Assembly (NCBI RefSeq): GCF_000430645.1
Contig: NZ_AUMK01000015.1
Location: 84,460-148,459, forward strand
Length of the DNA stretch: 64,000 nucleotides
Source of the DNA: Aquimarina latercula DSM 2041
GTDB taxonomy: Bacteria; Bacteroidota; Bacteroidia; Flavobacteriales; Flavobacteriaceae
Direction: 5' to 3'
The translations under genes were made by a program, and so were the position numbers. The notes under the pieces were generated by a model. The model worked only from the letters and a program-made list of their open reading frames with translations. It was not told the DNA's origin and made no database searches. Below, piece by piece: positions 9,277 through 18,581 of this stretch (its first letter is position 1; each line of letters begins with the position of its first letter).

Positions 9277-9744
9277 ATGAAACTATCTGATTTAATTGAT
9301 GAAAAAATCTCAAAAATTCGATTTAATTATACAGTCGAAAACGAACAGGGAATGCAAGAGTTTCAGTCTCAGATTAGATTATCCAGTGGTAAAGTTGTTT
9401 TATTGCCTAAGCATCCAGACGATGATCTTGATTTAATAGAAGATTATTCAAACAATAAACGTGTCAGTTTTGAAAAAGCTCAAAGATACGGTCTAACATC
9501 TAGACTAATGTTTAGAAATAAACAGATAAAAGATATACATTTTAAATTCTTGGATGATGAGCAAATAAGCGATTCCAGCGCAATATTAGAATTGGATAAT
9601 GGAAAGTTTATTACAGAAAATAATTATGGACCAAATGGATTAACCGACATTAATTTAGTCATCATGAATAAAACTCAATTCCTAAATCTTGCTGATGACA
9701 ACATTCAAATACGTTCACTGCGCAATGATATTTTGAACCATTAG
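9277..9744 (+). CDS. Hypothetical cytoplasmic protein
   Basis: The protein has 155 residues, no signal peptide and no membrane segment. It starts with MKLSDLIDEKISKIRFNYTVE. A conserved-looking mid section (SGKVVLLPKHPDDDLDLIED) and a late section (AILELDNGKFITENNYGPNG) suggest a small beta-rich fold that may bind or report on a partner. I do not recognise the family. Its neighbours on both sides are unrelated, so genomic context adds nothing. Confidence 0.65.
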   Translation: MKLSDLIDEKISKIRFNYTVENEQGMQEFQSQIRLSSGKVVLLPKHPDDDLDLIEDYSNNKRVSFEKAQRYGLTSRLMFRNKQIKDIHFKFLDDEQISDSSAILELDNGKFITENNYGPNGLTDINLVIMNKTQFLNLADDNIQIRSLRNDILNH

Positions 9745-9816
9745 TTATTAAATATTTTTGTAGTATATATGATTTGTCATAACACATAGCATCTAGCGAT
9801 TTACCTTCTGATTGTA

Positions 9817-10299
9817 ATGACGAAATTAACTGTTTTACTTTTACTAATAATTTTCATATTTAATAGTTGTTTTGATTCATCGAATTCAAAACCTAATACT
9901 ACTATATTAGATAGTGATGAATATGACTCTAAGATTGAACGCGTAGAAATTCTAAAAAAAGAAATTAAATATTTTAGCGATTTTGAAGACGCAGAGTTCG
10001 AATTATTTAATGTAAATGGATTTTCAGATAGTAGAATTGTACTACCAGGGGCATCTTCTTGGGATTATAAGTTTGTAATTAAGATAAATCCATCTGATGT
10101 TAATACATGGACAGATGGAATGGAGAAGATTCTATCTAGTAAAGATGATAAAGATTGGATGAATGATATAATTGAGAAAAGAAAAATAAAATGGAAAACA
10201 ACGAGTAGTCCCGAGTTATATAATAGACAAGGAACTAATGTCCTGATGATAGTGTATAGATCAGAAGGGATTATTTATAAAAGAGTGGTTAATTTATAA
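9817..10299 (+). CDS. Hypothetical lipoprotein
   Basis: The protein has 160 residues. The N-terminus is a lipoprotein signal: a hydrophobic stretch LLLLIIFIFNS followed by Cys18, then DSSNSKP. The mature chain has alternating charged and aromatic segments (FSDFEDAEFELFNVNGFSDS, SSWDYKFVIKI) but no recognisable catalytic motif. It is a single gene on the plus strand, 72 bases after the previous hypothetical gene. The function is unknown. Confidence 0.7.
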   Translation: MTKLTVLLLLIIFIFNSCFDSSNSKPNTTILDSDEYDSKIERVEILKKEIKYFSDFEDAEFELFNVNGFSDSRIVLPGASSWDYKFVIKINPSDVNTWTDGMEKILSSKDDKDWMNDIIEKRKIKWKTTSSPELYNRQGTNVLMIVYRSEGIIYKRVVNL

Positions 10300-10422
10300 A
10301 TAGTACTACTAACTAAACAATGATTTCCATAGCTCTACAAAAGTTAAGAATTTGAAAAAAAAGGAATATCATCTTTTTTATCTTTATTTTTATCCGATAA
10401 CACATTTCAAACTCAACACATC

Positions 10423-12048
10423 ATGAAAAAAGTACTTTTAGGTACGTTTAGTGCGCTTGTTTTTATTTCTTGTCAACAACCTAAAGAAATAGCAGATTTA
10501 CTCGTTTTTAATGCCAATGTATATACGGTGGATGAATCAAAACCTAAAGCAGAAGCTTTTGTAATTAAAGATGATAAATTTATAGCAGTTGGGAATCTAG
10601 AAGAAGTAAGTAAAACATATTCCTTTACAGATTCTATAGATGCAAAAGGTAAGACGGTAGTTCCTGGTTTAATAGATGCTCACTGTCATTTTTATGGATT
10701 AGGACTGCAACAGCAAAAAGTAAACTTAGTAGGTACTACTAGCTATGATGATGTATTATCCCGTATTATAGATTTTCAGGATAAAAAGAAAGTATCATTT
10801 ATAACTGGTCGAGGTTGGGATCAAAATGATTGGGAAGTTAAAGAATTTCCAACCAAAGAGAAACTAGATAGCCTATTTCCAGAAATCCCTGTAGCAGTGA
10901 CCAGAGTAGATGGTCACGCAATGCTTGCTAATCAAGCTGCATTAGATTTAGCAAAAATCACTATTGACACAAAAATTGCTGGTGGCGAAATTATCCAAAA
11001 AGAAGGAAAATTAACAGGTGTGTTGATTGATAATCCAATGGAATTAGTAGAAGCAATTTTTCCACAGCCTACAGTGGCAGAACAAGTAGCAGCGCTAAAA
11101 GATGCCGAAAAAATTAATTTTAGTTATGGATTAACAACTGTAGATGATGCAGGTTTAAGTCCAGATGTTATTAAGGTTATTGACAGTTTACAAAAAGCTG
11201 AAGAACTAAAAATAAGGATGTATGCTATGGTTAGTAATGTACCTGCATATGTAGATTATTATTTAAAGCAGGGGGTGCATAAAACAGATAAGCTTAATGT
11301 GTCTTCGTTTAAGGTATATGCAGATGGAGCATTGGGATCTCGAGGAGCAGTATTGAAGAAACCATACTCAGATAAACATGATCATTATGGTGCAATGGTT
11401 ATTGGGACAAAAGAATTTAAGGAATTAGCAGTGAAATTAGCGGCTTCTCCTTTTCAGATGAATACACACGCCATTGGAGATTCTGCTAATGCCGTAGTGA
11501 TGAACACCTATTATGATGTATTAAAAGATAAGTCTGATAGAAGATGGCGCGTGGAACATGCACAAGTAGTAGCTCCAGAAGAATTTAAAATACTAAACGA
11601 TAATTTAGTAATGAGTGTGCAGCCAACACACGCTACGAGCGATATGTATTGGGCGGATGAACGATTAGGTAAGGAACGTATTAAAAGAGCATATGCGTAT
11701 AAACAATTACTTAATAAAACAGGTAAATTAGCATTAGGGACTGATTACCCTGTAGAGAATGTAAGTCCATTTTATACATTTTATGCAGCAGTAGCTCGTA
11801 AAGATCTAAAACAATACCCAGCAGATGGTTTTCAAAAAGAAGACGCCCTAACCAGAGAAGAAACCCTAAAAGGAATGACTATCTGGGCTGCTTATAGTAA
11901 TTTTGAAGAATCTGAAAAAGGAAGCATTACAACTGGTAAATTTGCCGATTTTGTGATCTTAGAAGAAAATATTATGGAAATCAATGAAGACAAAATCCCT
12001 AATATTAAGGTGAATGCTACCTATGTAGGAGGAGAAAAAGTATATTAA
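10423..12048 (+). CDS. YtcJ-like amidohydrolase lipoprotein (amidohydrolase 3 family)
   Basis: The protein has 541 residues and starts with a lipoprotein signal (MKKVLLGTFSALVFIS, then Cys17). The metal-dependent hydrolase fold is clear: the N-terminal small beta-domain (LLVFNANVYTVDESKPKAEA), the metal HxH in VPGLIDAHCHFYGLGL, AHAIGD-like HAIGDSAN, the second His in WRVEHAQVV and the catalytic Asp in LALGTDYPVENVSP. The C-terminal GSITTGKFADFVILEENI closes the small domain. The family hydrolyses amide-type substrates; the true substrate is unknown. Lipid anchoring outside the cytoplasm suggests a nutritional role. Confidence 0.93.
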   Translation: MKKVLLGTFSALVFISCQQPKEIADLLVFNANVYTVDESKPKAEAFVIKDDKFIAVGNLEEVSKTYSFTDSIDAKGKTVVPGLIDAHCHFYGLGLQQQKVNLVGTTSYDDVLSRIIDFQDKKKVSFITGRGWDQNDWEVKEFPTKEKLDSLFPEIPVAVTRVDGHAMLANQAALDLAKITIDTKIAGGEIIQKEGKLTGVLIDNPMELVEAIFPQPTVAEQVAALKDAEKINFSYGLTTVDDAGLSPDVIKVIDSLQKAEELKIRMYAMVSNVPAYVDYYLKQGVHKTDKLNVSSFKVYADGALGSRGAVLKKPYSDKHDHYGAMVIGTKEFKELAVKLAASPFQMNTHAIGDSANAVVMNTYYDVLKDKSDRRWRVEHAQVVAPEEFKILNDNLVMSVQPTHATSDMYWADERLGKERIKRAYAYKQLLNKTGKLALGTDYPVENVSPFYTFYAAVARKDLKQYPADGFQKEDALTREETLKGMTIWAAYSNFEESEKGSITTGKFADFVILEENIMEINEDKIPNIKVNATYVGGEKVY

Positions 12049-12072
12049 TAATTGATAAAATTAGTGTAGCTT

Positions 12073-12843
12073 TTAACGACCTCCATTTCCTTGGAGGTCT
12101 GCTATGCATTGTGCATCAAGTTCAGGTACTCCATTACCCATCATATCCATCATACCGCTTTCAAACTCGATAGCTGCTTCCATAAGGCAGTTTTGTACAT
12201 TACAATGTCCTCTAGACACGGTGTTTTCGTGTTGCGATTGTAAGGGTGTTCCAATATTAACAAGTCCTAGTAAATGTGCAAATTCGTGATTTAGTGTAGC
12301 GGCTTCTATGGTAGATAGCATAGGAGCGTTAGGATTACTGCTTAGATTACGAAGTGTGCTTTCATAAATAACAATAGAAGTATTTAAATAAGCAGTACCA
12401 AGGGTAACTCTAGATCCATCATCATTATCATTAGTGCCATCTGCAAAATAGATATAAACCGTAATTTCATCACCTTCATTAAATTCAGTTCTTACCGTAG
12501 TTTCAATTTCTTTTATTTTATCAATATTAAATGGAGATAATCCAGAAGAAGAAACAGTACGTTGGTTTATTGTAATCCCATCTGGCTTAAAAAGACGTTC
12601 TTCTAAAAAAGTTCTAAAAGTATTTACGGCAGTAGTTGTTGGAGCAAACCCTTCTACAGAAACAATCTCTACTGTTAATCCTCTAAAATTAGCATCACTT
12701 AATAAATCATTGGCAGATGTTCCTAAAGGCTGTGTGTTAGGTGACTCGCCGTCTGGAATAAGCGTATTATCATCATCATCAGAACATCCAACAAGAATGA
12801 AAGAAGCGAATAAAAGAATACTTAAGAATTTTGTAATTTGCAT
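12073..12843 (-). CDS. Metzincin-like zinc metalloprotease lipoprotein
   Basis: The protein has 256 residues with lipobox ILVGC (Cys20), followed by SDDDDN. An acidic run after the lipid cysteine is known in Bacteroidota to route lipoproteins to the cell surface. Residues 186-194 are HEFAHLLGL (HExxHxxG), with a third candidate ligand at His205 in LQSQHEN, a spacing typical of metzincins. Four cysteines lie in the C-terminal part (RGHCNVQNCLMEA and AQCIADL). It is convergent with the amidohydrolase and divergent from the DUF2059 gene. It is probably a secreted protease; the substrate is unknown. Confidence 0.85.
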   Translation of the reverse strand: MQITKFLSILLFASFILVGCSDDDDNTLIPDGESPNTQPLGTSANDLLSDANFRGLTVEIVSVEGFAPTTTAVNTFRTFLEERLFKPDGITINQRTVSSSGLSPFNIDKIKEIETTVRTEFNEGDEITVYIYFADGTNDNDDGSRVTLGTAYLNTSIVIYESTLRNLSSNPNAPMLSTIEAATLNHEFAHLLGLVNIGTPLQSQHENTVSRGHCNVQNCLMEAAIEFESGMMDMMGNGVPELDAQCIADLQGNGGR

Positions 12844-12888
12844 AAAATTTGATTTTCCAGAGGTGTTGGTTAGTAAATAAACGAATTT

Positions 12889-13419
12889 ATGAGAAACTTA
12901 GTTTTTGTTTTAACGTTATTTTTAACAGTTACTGCAAATTTTGCACAAAGATCGTACCATGAAGATGCGATGCGATACTTTTCTTTAAACGGAACAGAAC
13001 AACAATATGATCAAGCGATTGATCAAATGTTTACATTATTAAAACAGCAATATAGCTCCCAGAATGTTCCTGATAGTATTTGGAATGAACTAATGGGTGA
13101 TAAAACAGAGCCATTAAGAAATATTAAATCATTATTAGTATCTGCATATCGCAGTAATTTTTCTCATGAAGATATAAAAGAGCTTATTGTTTTTTACGAA
13201 TCAGAAACAGGACAACAGATGGTAAAAGATAGAACACAGCTTAGCGATAGTCAAAAAGTGGCATTGTCGGATTTTTTTAGTTCCGAAGTTGGTCAAAAAG
13301 TTCAGAATCAAGGTGATTCATTAAGAACAATGGTTGCTGAGGTTAGTGAGTTATGGAGTAGAGATTTATATACCGAGACTATTAAGAAATTAAAGACTAA
13401 AGGATATCAGATGCCATAG
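12889..13419 (+). CDS. DUF2059 domain secreted protein
   Basis: The protein has 176 residues with a signal peptide (MRNLVFVLTLFLTVTANFAQ). The helical domain contains the typical DUF2059 pattern: a run of helices, then FSHEDIKELIVFYESETGQQMV and DFFSSEVGQKVQ. Members are secreted or periplasmic and of unknown function. Its last 23 bases overlap the end of the convergent methyltransferase gene, an overlap allowed because the two run tail to tail. Its start is 45 bases from the divergent metalloprotease gene, so the two may share a control region. Confidence 0.88.
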   Translation: MRNLVFVLTLFLTVTANFAQRSYHEDAMRYFSLNGTEQQYDQAIDQMFTLLKQQYSSQNVPDSIWNELMGDKTEPLRNIKSLLVSAYRSNFSHEDIKELIVFYESETGQQMVKDRTQLSDSQKVALSDFFSSEVGQKVQNQGDSLRTMVAEVSELWSRDLYTETIKKLKTKGYQMP

Positions 13420-14122
13420 TTAATTTAGCCAAAAAATCATTATTTTCTCCTTCTAGTAAAAGTTCGCAAATAAATCCATTAGCATTTGCAGCATTTTGTA
13501 AGGTATTGTAATCGACATATAACCAATCGAACCAATCAGATTCTAAATTTTTATATTTTAGTTTGTACTGCATTTCTCCGTAATATGCTGCAGAAGCATC
13601 TACCCAAAAACTTCCGTCATCTTCTGCAAATAAATAAGAGATATCAGAAGAATCAATAAGTATTTGACCATTTGGTTTTAATAAATTTTTAATGTGTAAA
13701 AAAAAACGATCAATACTTCCTAATTTCCCTATGATTCCACTTCCATTCATTAAAAACAAAAGGGTATCATATTGTGTTTTTTTCAAATCAAAAATATCCT
13801 GAACATTAGCATTTATGATTCCTCTTTTTTTACAAATCTCTATGGCTCCTTCAGAAATATCAATTGCGTGTACTTTTAGTTTTTTCTCTTCTGATAAAAA
13901 TAAGCTATGACTTCCTGCACCACAACCTACATCGAGGACTTCTCCAAAAGCAAGTTCTAATGCTTTTTGTTCGATTTTAGGCATTTCAGAATAATTTCTA
14001 AATAAATAAGAAACAGGTATGATATCATCATCAAAATCTGGAGCTTGGACTACAATATCTTCTTGATGTTTTTTATTGTAAAAATCTTTAATAGCTTCTC
14101 CAAAAATATCTTTGTTCATCAT
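13397..14122 (-). CDS. Class I SAM-dependent methyltransferase
   Basis: The protein has about 241 residues; the start is placed at ATGATG (14122/14119) rather than 14134. SAM-binding motif I is VLDVGCGAGSHSLFL; a second acidic residue follows in VHAIDISEGAIEICKK, and motif IV is YDTLLFLMNGSGIIG. The rest carries the usual Rossmann strands (GQILIDSSDISYLF). The substrate cannot be told from sequence. It ends tail to tail with the DUF2059 gene and is divergent from the cysteine-cluster gene, with only about 50 bases between starts. Confidence 0.9.
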   Translation of the reverse strand: MMNKDIFGEAIKDFYNKKHQEDIVVQAPDFDDDIIPVSYLFRNYSEMPKIEQKALELAFGEVLDVGCGAGSHSLFLSEEKKLKVHAIDISEGAIEICKKRGIINANVQDIFDLKKTQYDTLLFLMNGSGIIGKLGSIDRFFLHIKNLLKPNGQILIDSSDISYLFAEDDGSFWVDASAAYYGEMQYKLKYKNLESDWFDWLYVDYNTLQNAANANGFICELLLEGENNDFLAKLTMASDIL

Positions 14123-14159
14123 TATAGTTCTCAATTCGAAATTCGTGATTCATAATTCG

Positions 14160-14167
14160 TAATTTTG
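14160..14167 (+). promoter_or_regulatory. Bacteroidetes-type -7 box in divergent intergenic region
   Basis: TAATTTTG matches the TAnnTTTG -7 box and lies just 4 bases before the ATG of the cysteine-cluster gene, inside a cluster of repeated AATTCG-type words (about 14131-14160). If used, the transcript would be nearly leaderless or start inside the gene. The box may therefore be fortuitous. Confidence 0.35.
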
Positions 14168-14171
14168 CGCT

Positions 14172-14690
14172 ATGCAAGAATTCATAGATCAATTACCGAA
14201 ACTGGCCAAAGATACACAGAACGAGAATAAAAAGTATTTTGCAAAGCTAAAAAAGAAACCACCAAAGAATTTGGATAGGTTTATGCAAGATTTACATACT
14301 AAAGAGTTTCAGAAAACCGATTGTCTAGAGTGCGCTAATTGTTGTAAAACTACAGGACCTTTATTTACAGATATTGATGTAGATCGAATCGCTAAGCATT
14401 TAAAAATGAAATCATATGATTTTGAAGAACAGTATCTAAAAAAGGATGAAGACGGTGATTTTGTTCTTAAGGAAGTGCCTTGTGCTTTTTTGGCTTCTGA
14501 TAATTATTGCTTGATTTATGATGTAAGACCGAAAGCTTGTAAAGAGTTTCCACATACAGATCGAAAAAAGTTTCATCAAATTTCTGATTTAACTATGCAA
14601 AATATTACTGTTTGCCCGGCAGCGTATAATATTGTAGAAAAGATGAAAGAAGTTATGCCTTTAGAGCATAAAAGTAATAGACGTGCATAA
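14172..14690 (+). CDS. YkgJ family cysteine-cluster protein
   Basis: The protein has 172 residues and no signal peptide. It has the CxxCxxCC cluster (DCLECANCCKTTGPLF), a later Cys in EVPCAFL, then NYCLIYDVRPKACKEFPHTD and TVCPAAYN. That is the set of cysteines typical of the YkgJ/CxxCxxCC zinc- or iron-binding family. A role in metal binding or in assembly of metal-dependent enzymes is usually inferred, but none is proven. The start is the only ATG that keeps the N-terminal helix. Confidence 0.9.
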   Translation: MQEFIDQLPKLAKDTQNENKKYFAKLKKKPPKNLDRFMQDLHTKEFQKTDCLECANCCKTTGPLFTDIDVDRIAKHLKMKSYDFEEQYLKKDEDGDFVLKEVPCAFLASDNYCLIYDVRPKACKEFPHTDRKKFHQISDLTMQNITVCPAAYNIVEKMKEVMPLEHKSNRRA

Positions 14691-15566
14691 TTATCTATAA
14701 AATTGCCAAATGCCATTTTTGCGTCCTATTATATTTCTGTATGTGATACGATCCCATTTACTATTTTGATTTGTACGAATTAATGGAGATCCATCAGTTC
14801 TTCGAAGATCATATAATCTACCATTACCCACTGGAATTGCCGTAAATGATAAGGTGTCAATATCATCAAATTGCCAGATGTTCTTTTTAGAATTCTCTAA
14901 AAGACTTTTTCTTAGCTCTTTATTTCTAATTGATAGTGTTATTTCTGGATCAATGGCTGACATATCATAATATATTGGATTCAATGCAGTAATAATTTCA
15001 TCCAAATTTTCTAAATCTTTTAGATTATTATAGAATGATTTTGCAAAAGCAATGGCTTCCTTATGACTTTTAGGATCAGATATGACATCAGCATTTAACC
15101 AGGACCAATGTGGTTTCTTTCCTGATAACGTTATTTCTTTATGGACTGGAGAATCATCATTTTTGGTTTTGATCAATAGCAAAGTTTCTCCTCCTACACC
15201 GTCTATCCAATCTCCTTCAGTATACCTAACTAGTCGTACTGCAATATTCCCTTTATTTGACGAGGGATAAACAGATAGTTTGTTTTTTCCAGTTACTATA
15301 TTCAATTCAACCTGGATGTGTTTCATTTCAGAATCTCCTTTAGGAGAAAGATATCCAATAGGAATGTCATTTAGACGTATTTCTGCACCAGTACCTTCTC
15401 CAGTACCTTCTATGTAGAGAATTTTATTTTGATATTTTTCAGCTGTTATACTAGTTGATTTTATAGGAGTATTAGTATTATCTAATGGGTAGGTGTTAAA
15501 TCCATAAATAATTATACTAGCAAGTATGAAGAAAATAAATTTATAGGTTTTAAGTTTCAATTTCAT
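14691..15566 (-). CDS. Hypothetical secreted or membrane-anchored protein
   Basis: The protein has 291 residues. An N-terminal hydrophobic stretch (YKFIFFILASIIIYGF) acts as a signal or anchor. The first half looks like a beta-sandwich (ILYIEGTGEGTGAEIRLNDI, VELNIVTGKNKLSVYPS); the second half is mixed and ends with a strand-rich repeat (YDLRRTDGSPLIRT, NIIGRKNGIWQFYR). No family is recognised. It is 14 bases downstream of another hypothetical on the same strand, so the two likely form an operon (15581-16222 first, then this gene). Confidence 0.75.
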   Translation of the reverse strand: MKLKLKTYKFIFFILASIIIYGFNTYPLDNTNTPIKSTSITAEKYQNKILYIEGTGEGTGAEIRLNDIPIGYLSPKGDSEMKHIQVELNIVTGKNKLSVYPSSNKGNIAVRLVRYTEGDWIDGVGGETLLLIKTKNDDSPVHKEITLSGKKPHWSWLNADVISDPKSHKEAIAFAKSFYNNLKDLENLDEIITALNPIYYDMSAIDPEITLSIRNKELRKSLLENSKKNIWQFDDIDTLSFTAIPVGNGRLYDLRRTDGSPLIRTNQNSKWDRITYRNIIGRKNGIWQFYR

Positions 15567-15580
15567 TACTTAGTAATATT

Positions 15581-16222
15581 TTAATTTTTTATTTCTGTAA
15601 ACTCTTCTTGATCGATTGTATCTTCAGGAAATATTGGAGCAGGTTCATAATGTCCGCTGATAGTAGAAAGTATTTCTCCAGTCTCCTTATCTATTTCTTC
15701 TGAAGAAAAACTTCCACCTAGATAAGGATCTCTAGAAGAAAAATCTACTTTATAATGTTTTTCTTCTTCATAAATAATCGTTGGAGAATATGGCGTTCCT
15801 TTATGAAAAATATCAGAATTCTTTCCGTTTGGATTTAGTATAAGATTAATTACTCTAAGATGTTCTGCCGTTGGATTATAAAATGCAGTATTTTGACTTC
15901 CATTACTTTCAGAGCTTTTAGATACATTTTTTGAAGGCAATTCGACAATAATACTCGAGTAATAGCTGGTGTTTTTGGGCAGATATAGTACGTTATACCC
16001 AAATTCTACAAGTATTCTCTGATCACTTGCTTTTACCGTAATAAAATGAAAATCATCTTTTTTAATTTTTGGCACCTCTGATTCATTTATTTCTTTTAGT
16101 GCAGATTCAATAATATGTTCTCTTCCTAATTTAACTAATCGCTCGACTTCTTTATTTGGTTTGGCATTTTGAGAATATGTCACTTGAATAGATAGTAGAA
16201 TTAATAAAAGAACTGATTTCAT
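15581..16222 (-). CDS. Hypothetical secreted protein
   Basis: The protein has 213 residues with a signal peptide (MKSVLLLILLSIQVTYS, cleaved before QNA). The mature part is beta-rich (HFITVKASDQRILVEFGYNV, SYYSSIIVELPS) and ends in an acidic tail (FPEDTIDQEEFTEIKN). No motif is recognised. It is the first gene of a probable two-gene operon with the 291-residue protein 14 bases downstream. A cargo or envelope role is possible but unsupported. Confidence 0.75.
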   Translation of the reverse strand: MKSVLLLILLSIQVTYSQNAKPNKEVERLVKLGREHIIESALKEINESEVPKIKKDDFHFITVKASDQRILVEFGYNVLYLPKNTSYYSSIIVELPSKNVSKSSESNGSQNTAFYNPTAEHLRVINLILNPNGKNSDIFHKGTPYSPTIIYEEEKHYKVDFSSRDPYLGGSFSSEEIDKETGEILSTISGHYEPAPIFPEDTIDQEEFTEIKN

Positions 16223-16398
16223 TTTTTGAGTTTGTTGTATTGATCGTTTAGAAAATTCCTAATGTTAATTATAAGGATTAGAAATATACTGCTAATTCAT
16301 AAAACAAATGACCTGATTTTATCAAGTATAAACTATATCTAATGTCAAGAAACCCTCTTGATTATTATCAGGCCATTGTTCTCTATAAATCAATACTA

Positions 16399-17499
16399 CT
16401 AGAAATCTATATCATCTCCTGCACCCGCAGTAGCAAACTCGGAGTTGTATTTTTCCATTAATTCTCCCATTTTTAAGGCCATACGGGTATCAGTAGCCAT
16501 TTTTGTACTCCATTGTGCTCCAACTGAACTCCAATCGGTTACACTAAGCCCATATTCACCAAGTATAGAAGCTGCATCTTTTCCTTGTGACGCTCCCATA
16601 TTTTGATGGCACATTATCTTTATATAAAGCTCAAAATCTTCGGTAACTTTATCAAGAGCGCTTCCACCATTTGAAGTATTTGCTTCTGTAGTTTCATTTG
16701 TTGCTGTCGATGCGAACTTACCGATATCAGAATTTAAAAAAGCATCTCCATATACTTTTGAGATGGCAAATGTAGTATCTTGAGACATTCTAGCAGTCCA
16801 TTCTGCAGAAACTTCATCCCAAATAGGTTTTTCGGTTCCTACTACTTTTAGCATTTCTTCTAGATTCATACCTCCCGCGATTTTTGCATTTGCAGCGGCC
16901 CAAGTTTCCATATCGATCCCTTTAATTGGATCAAGTAAGCCTCCTTCTGTGGCAGCCTCTATATGAGCATCCATTTGCGCATCAAGTTTTGCCTTTTGTT
17001 CTTTTAAAAAGTCGTCTGCAGCGTCAAAAGCTTTTCCTTCTGCTTTTTCTATTTTTATAAGAGTAGATGCTACGTGATCTTCTAACGAAAAGTGCTGATT
17101 ATTTTTGAATCCATATTGCTTCGCTACAGTTTCGAAGTTCTCACTATTATTAATTTCATCTAATATATTTCTTGCGCTATCAGAATCTGTATTTAAAGCC
17201 TCTGGAAAACCTAATGTTTGTAGACATGCATTAAGTTTTCTTTCTTGTCCATTCGCAAACTGATTGAGATCTACCCATCCACCAGTAGTTCCATCGTTTT
17301 TCTTGTCATAACATAACCAAGGTTCTATATGTCCAATAAGATCAGGATTGATATCTGGCCAGTTAAAATCTGCAGCTTCCTGAGAAGTATAATCATAATC
17401 AATCTCTGATGAAGATTGTTTGTTTTTTATTCCTAAGGCGATCGCTTTTTGACCTTGTTCTGTTTTATCGTGATCCGTGAATTTGTGTATGTTACTCAT
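16399..17499 (-). CDS. Uncharacterised repeat protein, last gene of the SPFH/LipL32-like cluster
   Basis: The protein has 366 residues. The start is MSNIHKF at 17499; the longer frame back to 17595 would overlap the SPFH gene. There is no signal peptide. An N-terminal module (DINPDLIGHIEPWLCYDKKN) precedes a helical, alanine-rich body. Two copies of one module are visible, each built on a W..V.A.W...M..DT core (WDEVSAEWTARMSQDT and WSSVGAQWSTKMATDT), so the protein arose partly by internal duplication. It may belong to a DUF6620-like family, which I cannot confirm. It lies 28 bases after the SPFH gene, so the two are likely co-expressed. Confidence 0.8.
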   Translation of the reverse strand: MSNIHKFTDHDKTEQGQKAIALGIKNKQSSSEIDYDYTSQEAADFNWPDINPDLIGHIEPWLCYDKKNDGTTGGWVDLNQFANGQERKLNACLQTLGFPEALNTDSDSARNILDEINNSENFETVAKQYGFKNNQHFSLEDHVASTLIKIEKAEGKAFDAADDFLKEQKAKLDAQMDAHIEAATEGGLLDPIKGIDMETWAAANAKIAGGMNLEEMLKVVGTEKPIWDEVSAEWTARMSQDTTFAISKVYGDAFLNSDIGKFASTATNETTEANTSNGGSALDKVTEDFELYIKIMCHQNMGASQGKDAASILGEYGLSVTDWSSVGAQWSTKMATDTRMALKMGELMEKYNSEFATAGAGDDIDF

Positions 17500-17527
17500 T
17501 TTATTAAATTTTTGTGATTGGTTTTTA

Positions 17528-18565
17528 TTAAAATTGAGACAGGATTTCCTGTTTTTTTTGCTTGTATTCTTGTTCGTCAATAAATCCAGCGTCAAACATC
17601 TTTTTTAGTTTTTCAAGTTTTTCCATTGGATCGTTTGGATTTGGTTGTGCAGGAGTAGTATTTTGTTGCTGTTGTGAAGATTGTTGATGATGATTCTGAC
17701 TGTTCATCATATTTCCCATCATTTGTCCCATTCCTAGTCCAGCTCCCATTTGCATACCTAAATTTCCACCACCTTCGTTCTTTGCCATGTTTTTAAGAGC
17801 CTCTAGCTGTTGATAATCTTGATAACTTACACCAAGTTCTTTCATTGCTTGTGCTTCGGCACTCATGTCCGAAATTCTACCGATTCTAGTTTTTGTTTCT
17901 TGATCAAAACTGGTTCCCTCAATTCTAAAATCAAGTAGTTCGAATCCTAATGCGTTAAAAATTTCTTTACTAGTTGTTTTGGAAAATTCTGCAATCTCGT
18001 TGCGATGTTTATCAATATCAATATAGCTAAAAGATGCTTTGGCAAGAAAATCACTAATTGGTTGTGTAATCCTTGATAAAATTACTTTTTGTATGGATCT
18101 CACCGGATAGTAGTCATCACCTGCGATTACATTGGTAAAGAAATCAACAGCTTTGGTTATTCTAAAGGAAAAATTTCCAAATGCACCTAAACCTACAGGA
18201 AAATTATAAACAGGATCTTTATAGGTTATAGGAGAAGGTGTACCCCAACGTATGTTTTGCATTTCTGCTTTTCGATAAAAAAAGATACCTACTTTATGTG
18301 CAGATTCAAACTTATACATAAGGTTTTTTATGGTAGTCCAAAATGGGATATTACCTGTCTTAAGATCATAAAGCCCCTCTTCTTCAAAAAAGCCTTCAAC
18401 TTTACCTTCGTATACAAAAAGACATCCCTGTCCTGGTCCGACAATAAGTTTTGAAGCATTTTTAATCTCATCTCCACTTTGTGTCCACTTTTCAAAAAGT
18501 ATATCAGATTTTGGATTATTCCATTCAATAACTGAGCGCAGTTGATTGCTAAAAGAGTTTGACAT
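17528..18565 (-). CDS. SPFH/band-7 domain protein with C-terminal SHOCT motif (virion-core-protein-like)
   Basis: The protein has 345 residues. The N-terminal two thirds is the SPFH fold of the 'virion core protein' subgroup (VGPGQGCLFVYEGKVEGFFE, YNFPVGLGAFGNFSFRITKA, IRKTKTRIGRISDMSAEAQA-like helix). A glycine/methionine-rich linker (NLGMQMGAGLGMGQMMGNMM) and a Gln run follow. The C-terminus is a SHOCT module (LEKLKKMFDAGFIDEQEYKQ). In Bacillus subtilis, YdjI-type SPFH proteins work with PspA and zinc-ribbon partners in envelope stress. The zinc-ribbon genes just upstream here fit that theme (inference). The name does not imply a phage origin. Confidence 0.9.
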   Translation of the reverse strand: MSNSFSNQLRSVIEWNNPKSDILFEKWTQSGDEIKNASKLIVGPGQGCLFVYEGKVEGFFEEEGLYDLKTGNIPFWTTIKNLMYKFESAHKVGIFFYRKAEMQNIRWGTPSPITYKDPVYNFPVGLGAFGNFSFRITKAVDFFTNVIAGDDYYPVRSIQKVILSRITQPISDFLAKASFSYIDIDKHRNEIAEFSKTTSKEIFNALGFELLDFRIEGTSFDQETKTRIGRISDMSAEAQAMKELGVSYQDYQQLEALKNMAKNEGGGNLGMQMGAGLGMGQMMGNMMNSQNHHQQSSQQQQNTTPAQPNPNDPMEKLEKLKKMFDAGFIDEQEYKQKKQEILSQF

Positions 18566-18581
18566 GTTTTTTGTTTTTGAA

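Noticed and set aside
12060..12130. GACCTCC ... GGAGGTC inverted repeat considered as a terminator between convergent genes
   Set aside because: It lies largely within the metalloprotease coding end and has no T-run.
14130..14165. Repeated AATTCG-type words considered as a CRISPR-like or mobile repeat
   Set aside because: They are too short and irregular; they fit simple AT-rich intergenic sequence around a promoter.
17528..18565. 'Virion core protein' name of the SPFH gene taken as a prophage sign
   Set aside because: The name refers only to a protein-family label; no capsid, tail or integrase gene is nearby.
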